10,458 nt of DNA from NCBI GenBank assembly GCA_025929455.1, contig JAICMB010000071.1, positions 1-10,458 of the forward strand. The letters are read 5' to 3'. Below the pieces are notes generated by a model that was not told the origin of the DNA, did no database searches, and saw only the letters and a list, made by a program, of their open reading frames with translations. The stretch is from Bryobacteraceae bacterium (GTDB lineage Bacteria; Acidobacteriota; Terriglobia; Bryobacterales; Bryobacteraceae). Below are positions 1 to 5,902 of this stretch, one piece after another. A program made the translations under genes and the position numbers. Each line of letters begins with the position of its first letter. The first letter of the stretch is position 1.

Positions 1-834
1 AGCGGCGTATTGGAGATAGCGATGTTCGTCTTCGCTGTCGGCTTGTGGTTGCGCTTTGTGCATCGAGATGTCCTGGATGACGGAGATGACGGTGTCGCGG
101 TCGCGCGCGAAGCGCAGCATGCGCTCGAATCTTTGCCAGTAGAAGACGTCGAAGCGCGTGTAATCGATCCCGGGTTGCTCGAAGCTTTGCGGCGCGCGAG
201 CGACCCAGGGGCGCAGCATCAGCGTGAAGTTGGCGGCGGCCATGACGGGCTCGCCGACGGTGTTGTCGATCGCGCCGGCGAGCAGAACGCGGATGCGGTT
301 GATGCCGAGCGCGTGTAGGCGTTCGATACTCGCATCGATGACGCGCTCGTCACGCCAGCCCATTAACCAGAACGCCGTCGCGCCGTTGAAGAAATAATGT
401 TGGCCCGTGCCTTCCCAGATGAAATGCCAGGGGTATTTCGGATCGACGCGGATGGGGCCGCGGCGGTGTGCATCGCGAGCAGTGAACGTGCCGCTATACG
501 ATTTTTCAAAGCCGGGCTGCCGGTAGGCGATGGAATATTCATACGCGCCCGGCGACGACGGCATGAAGCGGATGCCGAAGGCGCTTCCGTCGGGGGCATC
601 GCAGAAACCTGTGACGTTGGTCCGCGCGCTGCTGCCGGATTTGGCGAACCATCCGGTCAGTGTCGCGGCGGTGAATGGATTGGCGGGACCGGGCGGTTCT
701 ACGTGTGCGGCGATCTCTACGAAATCGTACGCGTCGACCGCCGAGCGTGCAGGCGCGAAAGTCACGCCGGTTGCGGACACGCAGAATGGGGCAAAGAGCA
801 ACGTTACGCAGGTACGTGCGAATGGCCGGATCAT
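1..834 (-). CDS. Exported DUF5060 / apiosidase-like glycoside hydrolase, N-terminal part (cut by window edge)
   Basis: An ATG at 834-832 opens a frame of exactly 278 codons that runs off the left edge with no stop. Residues 1-23 look like a signal peptide: two early Arg, then a hydrophobic stretch ending near SATG. Residues about 35-120 match the DUF5060 beta-sandwich found in front of glycoside hydrolases, with an NPF motif (52-54), a GF-D-DG segment (76-83) and a PG-YEYS strand (95-101). From about 127 the apiosidase-like TIM barrel (GH140/DUF4038 type) begins: GPIRVD, then the Gly-Thr-Gly and YFFNGATAFWL block near 147-157, then LGINRIRVLLAG (176-187). The catalytic acids would lie later, outside the window. 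Known members act on plant or pectic glycans outside the cytoplasm; the exact substrate cannot be read here. The ATG follows a TATATATAAA stretch with no clear Shine-Dalgarno, so a leaderless message is possible. The family call is firm; the specific activity is inference. Confidence 0.85.
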   Translation of the reverse strand, partial: MIRPFARTCVTLLFAPFCVSATGVTFAPARSAVDAYDFVEIAAHVEPPGPANPFTAATLTGWFAKSGSSARTNVTGFCDAPDGSAFGIRFMPSSPGAYEYSIAYRQPGFEKSYSGTFTARDAHRRGPIRVDPKYPWHFIWEGTGQHYFFNGATAFWLMGWRDERVIDASIERLHALGINRIRVLLAGAIDNTVGEPVMAAANFTLMLRPWVARAPQSFEQPGIDYTRFDVFYWQRFERMLRFARDRDTVISVIQDISMHKAQPQADSEDEHRYLQYAA

Positions 835-887
835 TTTATATATAGGTAGCACCGGGACGGCGCGCGGGCTGAATGCGTTGGGCGCTT

Positions 888-896
888 TGTTAGAAT
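888..896 (+). promoter_or_regulatory. Possible extended -10 promoter for tRNA-Phe
   Basis: TGTTAGAAT reads as an extended -10 (TGn then TAGAAT) ending 34 bp before the first base of the tRNA. No convincing -35 box is seen at the usual distance. This is pattern matching only. Confidence 0.3.
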
Positions 897-930
897 AGAT
901 CTACGCGTTTACACGCGATCCCGCGCAAAC

Positions 931-1006
931 GGCCAGGTAGCTCAGTCGGTAGAGCGCAGCCCTGAAAAGGCTGGCGTCGGCGGTTCGATTCCGTCCCTGG
1001 CCACCA
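931..1006 (+). tRNA. tRNA-Phe (anticodon GAA)
   Basis: A complete 76-nt cloverleaf. The acceptor arms GGCCAGG (931-937) and CCTGGCC (996-1002) pair perfectly. The D stem is GCTC/GAGC, the anticodon stem CAGCC/GGCTG (957-961/969-973), and the 7-nt loop CTGAAAA places GAA at 964-966. The T arm closes on the loop TTCGATT (984-990) with one G-T wobble. The discriminator A at 1003 is followed by an encoded CCA (1004-1006) and a run of six T (1007-1012) that could help termination. It decodes UUC/UUU. It stands alone, with no neighbouring tRNA or rRNA, and the stop codon of the hepT remnant lies only 6 nt past its CCA end. Confidence 0.97.
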
Positions 1007-1011
1007 TTTTT

Positions 1012-1422
1012 TCAACAACTTAGACTGGCATCGGCGCGCCTAAGCATGCGTCGGCGGGTGCCGTTAACGATCAGTAGTCGTATTATTAGGCCCTCCAGAT
1101 CCAAGAGATTCGATATGGACGCCACCGGGTCGCGCAAGGGTCGGAGGTCGTGTTCGACAACCTTCCAGATCTGTTCGGCGTCGATCTCAAAGTGACGGAC
1201 GAGAATATGGCGCATGCCGGCTGCTTTCGACCATACCGCGTCCGGGTGCAATCGCCTGAACTCCTTCGATAAAACAACGCGCGGCCTCCCCCATGATCTG
1301 AAGGTGGTGGAGGACCCAGACCTGAAGCACCTCGTCGCGATCTGACCGTTCTGTCCTGGGTAGTCCAGAATTCGATCAACGGCCGTGAGAATATCGGACG
1401 GTCGTTCGCTGTCGTCTCTCAT
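1012..1422 (-). pseudogene. hepT: HepT-like (DUF86) toxin RNase, frameshifted and probably inactive
   Basis: The N-terminus (MRDDSERPSDILTAVDRIL) and later segments (LSKEFRRLHPDAVW, GMRHILV, EQIWKVVEHDL) are typical of HepT/DUF86, the HEPN-type RNase or toxin partner of MntA. The conserved central helix is out of frame with both. Reading 1342-1277 in another frame gives 22 codons that restore it (DEVLQVWVLHHLQIMGEAAR). This implies one base lost near 1342-1350 and one gained near 1271-1280, so the open 136-codon frame survives but its middle is scrambled. The HEPN RX4HXY motif is also broken: after Arg-His-Ile-Leu-Val comes Arg-His-Phe, as if one codon were missing. The C-terminal tail of about 25 residues is longer than usual. 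The start overlaps the mntA stop in ATGA (1419-1422). Two compensating sequencing errors are the alternative, but they would not explain the motif loss. Confidence 0.75.
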
Positions 1423-1769
1423 AGCGGAACGGCGTCGGTCAACGCGCGCTTGCGGATTTTCGGTCGCAGCATGCTTCCGGTGGCGACGCGGGCGCGTAGC
1501 AGGCTTTCTAGTTCAATCAGCAACCCGCCAAAATCCATCAGAGTGCGATCTGGATCAAGATTTACAAGCAAGTCAAGATCGCTATTTGGGTAGACATCTC
1601 CACGCGCAGTTGATCCGAAAACTTCCGCTTCATGAATAAGGACAATGATTTTGCGATAAGCGGCCGCGACGGATCTCAGCAGCACCAATCCCGATTCGCG
1701 CGCGGCGCATGAGACATAGTGGCGCAGGATGCAAGCAACTGCGCGACAGACTGTCACATTATTCAGCAA
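1419..1769 (-). CDS. mntA: MntA-like nucleotidyltransferase antitoxin, possibly degenerate
   Basis: A small Pol-beta-superfamily (MNT) nucleotidyltransferase. In characterised HepT-MntA pairs this antitoxin AMPylates the toxin next to the RX4HXY site. Gly-Ser at 52-53 and Asp at 64 and 66 form a perfect GSX10DXD, in the context VFGSTARGD then NSDLDLLV. The C-terminus ends RPKIRKRALTDAVPL, as is typical. Where relatives have a VD-V/ATE-like strand with the third carboxylate, this protein reads ARVATGSML with no Asp or Glu, as if two codons were deleted. It may therefore have lost activity. The start is uncertain: the longest frame begins with TTG at 1769, but the first 27 residues resemble nothing and a TTG or GTG near 1688-1683 would suit the family better. 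It lies upstream of hepT with an ATGA overlap, the usual antitoxin-first order. Confidence 0.7.
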   Translation of the reverse strand: MLNNVTVCRAVACILRHYVSCAARESGLVLLRSVAAAYRKIIVLIHEAEVFGSTARGDVYPNSDLDLLVNLDPDRTLMDFGGLLIELESLLRARVATGSMLRPKIRKRALTDAVPL

Positions 1770-1798
1770 CAGTTATTTAGTTTCAATGCCTTACGAAC

Positions 1799-1802
1799 GG
1801 AG
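1799..1802 (+). promoter_or_regulatory. Likely ribosome binding site of the S8 protease
   Basis: GGAG lies four bases before the ATG at 1807. The in-frame ATG at 1834 and the earlier ones at 1729 and 1786 have no comparable purine-rich stretch, so this site favours 1807 as the start. The spacing is a little short. Confidence 0.4.
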
Positions 1803-1806
1803 TGCC

Positions 1807-3540
1807 ATGTGCAACGTCTCTAAGCGAAAAGCCATGAACAAGTTCGCATACCAGACGCTCTTCCATCGGATCGCGGTCGCCTTTGTCGCCTGCGCGTTCA
1901 CCGGTACTCTTTTCGCCGCCAACGGCCACAGGCATGCGCCCGAGCTTGAAAATACCGATCCACAGCAGATCGTAGACGTTATCGTTGAATTCAAAACACC
2001 TGTTTCTGCGCATCATCATTCGAAAGTGCAAAAGCGCGGAGGCCGGCTCAGAAGCGAGCTCGGCGTAGTTCGTGGCGCCGCGTATCGTCTACCTGCCGCA
2101 GAAATTGAACAACTGGCGGCCGATCCGGACGTCGCCTATATCGCGCCGGATCGCGTCGTTCACGGACAAATCGACACCGCCGAAATCGATATCAACGGAA
2201 CGCTCGCAAACTCGTATGGCTACAACGGAGTCGGCATAGGGGTTGCTGTTATCGACAGCGGTGTTGGCGCGCATCCAGACCTTGCCAACAGGATCGTTTA
2301 CCAAGAGGACTTTACCGGAACTACAACCGACGACCTTTATGGCCATGGCACCCATGTAGCCGGCATCATTGCCGGCAGCGGCGCCGAATCGAAGGGCCCT
2401 GATTTTACGCGCAATTTCAAGGGGATTGCCTGGAGTGCCAACATCATCAGCCTGAAAGTTCTCGATCAAAACGGCAACGGGACCGACAGTAACGTGATCG
2501 CGGCCATCCAAAAGGCCATTGCCCTCAAGAGCCAATACAACATCCGCGTCATGAATCTTTCACTCGGGCGGGGAGTTTATGAGAGCTATAGACTTGATCC
2601 GCTCTGCCAGGCAGTGGAACAGGCCTGGAAGGCAGGTATTGTGGTGGTGGTTTCTGCCGGCAACAACGGCCGCGACAATTCGATGCACACAATGGGTTAT
2701 GCCACGGTCACAGCGCCCGGCAATGATCCGTATGTAATCACCGTTGGTGCTATCAAGACCGAAGACAGCGTGGTGCGTGCGCACAGTCAAATGGCCAGCT
2801 ACAGTTCCAAAGGCCCCACGCTCGATTCGTTTATCGTGAAGCCCGATCTCGTCGCGCCGGGCAATCACATCATCTCCTTGCGGGCGCCGCACGCAGCGCT
2901 CCCAAAAAGCTTTCCCCAGATAAATGTCCCGACCGCAGCGTACAACCAGCAGGGCACAACGATGCCTTCAAAGTATTACATGCAGCTCAGCGGTACGAGC
3001 ATGGCCGCTCCCATGGTCAGCGCTGCCGCTGCATTGCTGTTGCAAAAGCAACCCTCCCTTACACCTGATCAGGTCAAAGCGCGATTGATGAAGACGGCTT
3101 ACAAAGGGTTTCCGGCGGCAACCACCGTGACAGATCCGGTGAGCGGCATCAGCTACAGCACGCAATACGACATTTTCACGGTGGGCGCTGGTTATGTCGA
3201 TATCGCCGCCGCGTTAAACAGCAACGATGTCGCAACCGGCACCGCCCTATCGCCAGCGGTGGGCCTCGATTTGACAACACACAATGTGGTACTGCTCACG
3301 TCCCAGCCGGGCCCGAACGTGCTCTATAGCTCGAACGTTGTGTGGGGCACGAACGTCGTCTGGGGCACGAACGTCGTATGGGGAGACAACGTCGTGTGGG
3401 GCACTACCGTGCTTCTGAGCGGCACTAATGTTGTGTGGGGCACCGCTAGTCTCACCAGTCTCAATGTCGTATGGGGTACTAATGTTGTGTGGGGCTGCGC
3501 TTCCGCCGAGGTGACGACGCTCGTCGGTGGTGAAAAGTAG
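1807..3540 (+). CDS. Exported S8 subtilisin-like serine protease with NVVWG-repeat tail
   Basis: A 577-residue secreted subtilase. Residues 1 to about 40 form a signal peptide: Lys/Arg-rich start, hydrophobic IAVAFVACAFTGTLFAA. Residues about 50-115 look like an I9-type propeptide (VDVIVEFKTP then ADPDVAYIAPD). The catalytic domain is complete: Asp150 in VIDSG, His180 in GHGTHVAG, oxyanion Asn285 in SAGNNG, and Ser398 in LSGTSMAAP. After residue about 480 the domain ends, and the tail contains seven NVVWG units between residues 510 and 563, then CASAEV and a short hydrophilic end. It should be exported as a zymogen and degrade protein outside the cytoplasm. I recall VWG-type repeat tails on subtilases of Acidobacteria-like genomes, but their role is not known to me. 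The gene looks less GC-rich than those around it, which may mean transfer or only different codon choice. It stands alone, divergent from mntA. An alternative start is ATG 1834. Confidence 0.93.
   Translation: MCNVSKRKAMNKFAYQTLFHRIAVAFVACAFTGTLFAANGHRHAPELENTDPQQIVDVIVEFKTPVSAHHHSKVQKRGGRLRSELGVVRGAAYRLPAAEIEQLAADPDVAYIAPDRVVHGQIDTAEIDINGTLANSYGYNGVGIGVAVIDSGVGAHPDLANRIVYQEDFTGTTTDDLYGHGTHVAGIIAGSGAESKGPDFTRNFKGIAWSANIISLKVLDQNGNGTDSNVIAAIQKAIALKSQYNIRVMNLSLGRGVYESYRLDPLCQAVEQAWKAGIVVVVSAGNNGRDNSMHTMGYATVTAPGNDPYVITVGAIKTEDSVVRAHSQMASYSSKGPTLDSFIVKPDLVAPGNHIISLRAPHAALPKSFPQINVPTAAYNQQGTTMPSKYYMQLSGTSMAAPMVSAAAALLLQKQPSLTPDQVKARLMKTAYKGFPAATTVTDPVSGISYSTQYDIFTVGAGYVDIAAALNSNDVATGTALSPAVGLDLTTHNVVLLTSQPGPNVLYSSNVVWGTNVVWGTNVVWGDNVVWGTTVLLSGTNVVWGTASLTSLNVVWGTNVVWGCASAEVTTLVGGEK
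3334..3495 (+). repeat. Seven in-frame NVVWG repeats in the protease tail
   Basis: NVVWG occurs seven times within 54 codons. Four are back to back at a 6-residue period (separators T, T, D). After a TTVLLSGT break comes a fifth, after TASLTSL a sixth, then a seventh directly. The DNA units (for example acgaacgtcgtctggggc) vary at silent positions (gtt/gtc/gtg/gta, aac/aat), so the repeats are old or selected at protein level rather than a fresh DNA expansion. The alternating Val and a regularly placed Trp and Gly suggest a short-rung beta structure. Confidence 0.9.
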
Positions 3541-4064
3541 ACTGACTGTCCGAGTCATCCGTCGGGTAGGCGTTCACGCCTGCAGCGGGTCTCTAGACCA
3601 GGTCTCTAGACCCGCTCTTCCGGACCATATGGACCGGTTCCGAAATGACTGCGACAGCGATACTAGTCAGTGACTCGGAATCACAGCGCAATGCTACCAA
3701 GCCGCGACCGTAAAAGAGCGTCGTTTCGGAAACAATTCAAAGTCCAGTACTCTAGTCTGCCTTGCTCGGGTCCACTGCGGCACATCCAGAGCCGCCTTTT
3801 CGAACTACTTGAAACGAGCATCAACGGCAATTGTCTCACCGCTGTCGTAAACTGCCGTCGTGCAACTCCGGTGCATGCCACGGCGGAGTGGCGGCACTTT
3901 ACGGATCAGCAAGCGCGGACAAAGCAGCGCGAATAGGGTCAACCGTACGGCGGAATCGCGCGCTTTTGCGTCACCGTAGTCGAACGCGAATCGTGCCGCG
4001 CCCTGAAACACCCTCGGCGGCAGCGGCGAGCGGTGGTCGCACGGGTGACGTGACGTATTCGCTG
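3541..4064 (+). other. Gene-poor stretch between protease and M14 carboxypeptidase
   Basis: About 520 bp between the stops of two convergent genes. Short open frames exist on both strands (longest about 88 codons), but none shows a recognisable motif, convincing ribosome binding site or coding-like composition. The left part holds the tandem palindrome described separately and an imperfect 18-bp palindrome around the CATATG at 3627-3632. An 8-bp inverted pair (CCGAGTCA at 3550-3557, TGACTCGG at 3671-3678) could be chance. The stretch may be plain intergenic DNA or decayed gene remains; no family could be traced. Confidence 0.5.
3584..3616 (+). terminator. Hairpin made of a tandem palindrome, possible terminator of the S8 gene
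   Basis: The outer arms AGCGGGTCT (3584-3592) and AGACCCGCT (3608-3616) pair over 9 bp. Inside, AGAC and GTCT can add an inner stem with a 3-nt loop after a 2-nt mismatch. The element also reads as two direct copies of GGTCTCTAGACC (3588-3599 and 3601-3612), each a palindrome around a 2-nt centre. It begins 43 bp after the stop of the S8 gene. No T-run follows (CTTCC), so a classic intrinsic terminator is doubtful. A protein-binding site or 3'-end stabilising stem is equally possible. Confidence 0.4.
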
Positions 4065-5237
4065 CTACCTGCTCGCACCTGAGAGGACATCCGCAATGGT
4101 ACGGGCGAGTTCTCGCCCAAATCGCATTCGATCCGGGATTTCCGGAAGGTGCCCCAACTTGGGATTAAGCGAGATCCTCTGTTCCATCAAAAACGCCGGC
4201 ACTCCCAGTTTGTTCAGCGCCTGAACGACGTCTGCCCGGCCCTTCTGCTGAGTCGGTACGACAGGCGCGAACGGGCGCGATGGGGCGAAGGTTGTGTGCT
4301 GGTTCAGCGCCTTGAACAGGTCATTAGCGAGCCCACCCGGCATTCCTTCCAGGTACTCGGCAGTTTCCGTATTGTGGAGTGTTAAGAAGAGATCGATCGA
4401 ATTGCCGGCACTCAGCCATTGTTTGATCGCAGTACGTTGGACTACGATTTCGGGCATTAAGCGAGGTTCGCTCACATCCCAATTGCGGTTCAGGTCGTAG
4501 CCGTTCCGGTTGAAGCGGACGCCGCCATGCGATACTCCGTCGGGATCGGCCATCGGCAGGATTTTCCACGTTACCCGCGACCGCAGTTTCGGGTCGGCAA
4601 GCAGCGCGCGTACCGCACCTTCACCGGTCCACGAACTGCCCGACTCCCACGCGTGCTGGCGAAACATTAGCCAGACACAGTAGTTCGGTGTCGCACTGCC
4701 GATAGTCCATAGCAGCAGGTCGCGACCTTCGACGCTTTTGCCGATGACCTGCTCGCGAGCGTCGGAATGATGCCGCACGATACTCCGAAGGTTCTCGAGG
4801 TCACTCGTGCTGTAGGGGGGAGTATGCGCCATCCAGAAGCGCTGCCGCTCGGGGTGTATCCGCAACCGTAGCCGAGGCTCAACAGGATCGTAATCGAAGT
4901 CCCTGACGTGCTGCCAGTGCTTCGCGTCGTAACTGATCACAGGCGGTGTGTCTTTTGTGATCGCGCCTCGATTGGGCTTGTAATTGTATTCGCCTGGCAG
5001 TCCTACTATATCCAGCGTGAGTTCCTTGCGCGACGTGTCGTCCACGCGGAAGTAATACCAACTCGCCTGGCGATTGCGCCCGTCCTGATCCGTTTGGCCT
5101 TTAACGAAAAGCCGCAGATGCTCAGGACTGATCTTCTCGACGCGATCGAGACTCCCCCCGTCAAACTGCCAGGTCACGTCGGCCGCGCAGCAGCAACCCA
5201 GGGTTAGTGAGAGAACGGTCCAGAGTTGCAGTTTCAA
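4065..5237 (-). CDS. Exported M14 zinc carboxypeptidase, CCP-like
   Basis: With a TTG start at 5237 the protein has 390 residues and begins MKLQLWTVLSLTLGCCCAAD, a good signal peptide; the Cys cluster makes a lipoprotein just possible. A GTG 15 codons earlier (5282) keeps the frame open but would bury the signal. Residues about 20-145 form the N-terminal beta domain seen in front of cytosolic-carboxypeptidase-type (M14B/CCP) enzymes, including WYYFRVDD and PPVISYD. The peptidase domain follows. The zinc site is His195 and Glu198 in QHAWESG plus His288 in LTLHNTE. Substrate-contact Asn/Arg are in YDLNRNWD. The catalytic Glu is 352 in FLMEQR. It should remove C-terminal residues from peptides outside the cytoplasm. 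CCP enzymes in eukaryotes act on tubulin tails; the bacterial substrate is unknown. It converges with the S8 gene and has no close operon partner. Confidence 0.9.
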   Translation of the reverse strand: MKLQLWTVLSLTLGCCCAADVTWQFDGGSLDRVEKISPEHLRLFVKGQTDQDGRNRQASWYYFRVDDTSRKELTLDIVGLPGEYNYKPNRGAITKDTPPVISYDAKHWQHVRDFDYDPVEPRLRLRIHPERQRFWMAHTPPYSTSDLENLRSIVRHHSDAREQVIGKSVEGRDLLLWTIGSATPNYCVWLMFRQHAWESGSSWTGEGAVRALLADPKLRSRVTWKILPMADPDGVSHGGVRFNRNGYDLNRNWDVSEPRLMPEIVVQRTAIKQWLSAGNSIDLFLTLHNTETAEYLEGMPGGLANDLFKALNQHTTFAPSRPFAPVVPTQQKGRADVVQALNKLGVPAFLMEQRISLNPKLGHLPEIPDRMRFGRELARTIADVLSGASR

Positions 5238-5282
5238 ACGTTGATTGTACGCCTCAACATCGGACAGCAGACAATCTTCCAC

Positions 5283-5550
5283 GAGCGTGATCGCTCGGTG
5301 AAGTGTTTGCCGGCATCGACCAGGATGGATTGGGGAAATGTCGGGATGAGCTGCCTACACGTGCAGCACCCGCTTCACACATCTTCTACATGCCAATGCA
5401 CGCGGCCGCGCGCAAGCGTCCTTCGTTGCGACCGGGCAGGACGACCGCGAGAGCTTGCCGCCGCGGGATACCGTCCAATTCAGATGTCCACGCCGGAGCC
5501 TCCGCCGGCGATCGACGCCAGTTCACCATCGACCCCGAACGGCGTCGCAA
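5283..5550 (-). other. Gene-poor upstream region of the M14 gene
   Basis: About 270 bp between the M14 gene and the enolase-superfamily relic. Open frames on both strands are composition-driven shadows without recognisable motifs. It must hold the promoter of the M14 gene, but I see no clear -35/-10 pair. It may include further decayed sequence of the relic next to it; I could not match any. Confidence 0.45.
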
Positions 5551-5730
5551 TCACCCGGTGACCTCGTATTCCCCAAGCGATTCGGCGCGGAACTGCACGC
5601 CGGAGCCGGGTCGGTCGAGTGCCGTCGCGTTTCCATTCGCGATCTCGAGCGGCTGGTCGAGAAGCGGATCGAGCCTGTCGAAACACTCAATCGCCACGAG
5701 GTTGGGACACGTTGCGGCGAGATGCACATC
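5551..5730 (-). pseudogene. C-terminal relic of an enolase-superfamily (mandelate racemase / muconate lactonizing type) enzyme
   Basis: The last 59 codons before the TGA at 5551-5553 read as the end of a mandelate racemase/muconate lactonizing or sugar-acid dehydratase protein. Recognisable parts are DVHLAATCPNLVAIECFD (the last barrel helix and strand with the conserved Pro-Asn and Glu), then DPLLDQPLEIANG, then the lid-domain ending DRPGSGVQF with the usual PG-GV pattern. Upstream in the same frame the sequence turns Arg/Pro-rich and unlike the family, no start or ribosome binding site exists, and the metal-binding barrel (roughly 300 residues) is missing. The other minus frames at 5740-5880 give no clear continuation. 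It is therefore a truncated remnant, left when the DUF2071 gene came to adjoin it or by earlier decay. The family call rests on motif memory; a short chance match cannot be excluded. Confidence 0.6.
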
Positions 5731-5902
5731 ATATTCGTTATAGAAATATGCGCGAGACGGCGCTGGAATGCCAGTGTCAGTTCGGCGATCGAGCGCCAGA
5801 CCATAACGCCGCCGGCGCGCAGGAGATGGGCTGCATGGACGGCTCCTGCTTCCCGTCATCGGCGTGTCAAAACCCCACGCGCCGCTGCAAACAAACCCGC
5901 GT

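Noticed and set aside
832..845. TATATATAAA before the glycoside hydrolase start as a definite -10 box
   Set aside because: No matching -35 on the minus strand; kept only as a remark on possible leaderless translation.
10..898. Plus-strand open frames of 102-150 codons at 10-318, 397-849 and 530-898
   Set aside because: They lie antisense to the DUF5060/apiosidase-like gene, which fills all 278 codons with recognisable family sequence; they are shadows from GC-rich third positions.
3334..3495. Short repeats considered as a CRISPR-like or minisatellite array
   Set aside because: They are in frame within the protease gene, encode NVVWG and vary only at silent positions; there are no spacers of constant length.
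3627..3632. CATATG-centred imperfect palindrome as an operator
   Set aside because: Mismatched, not next to any gene start (both flanking genes end here), so no regulatory role can be supported.
3550..3678. 8-bp inverted pair CCGAGTCA/TGACTCGG as ends of a small mobile element
   Set aside because: Too short to be meaningful, no flanking target duplication and no transposase.
3670..3936. Plus-strand open frame of 88 codons (and minus frames 3681-3881, 3805-4011) after the S8 gene
   Set aside because: No motif, no ribosome binding site, unusual residue mix, and competing frames of similar length on both strands; not supported as a gene.
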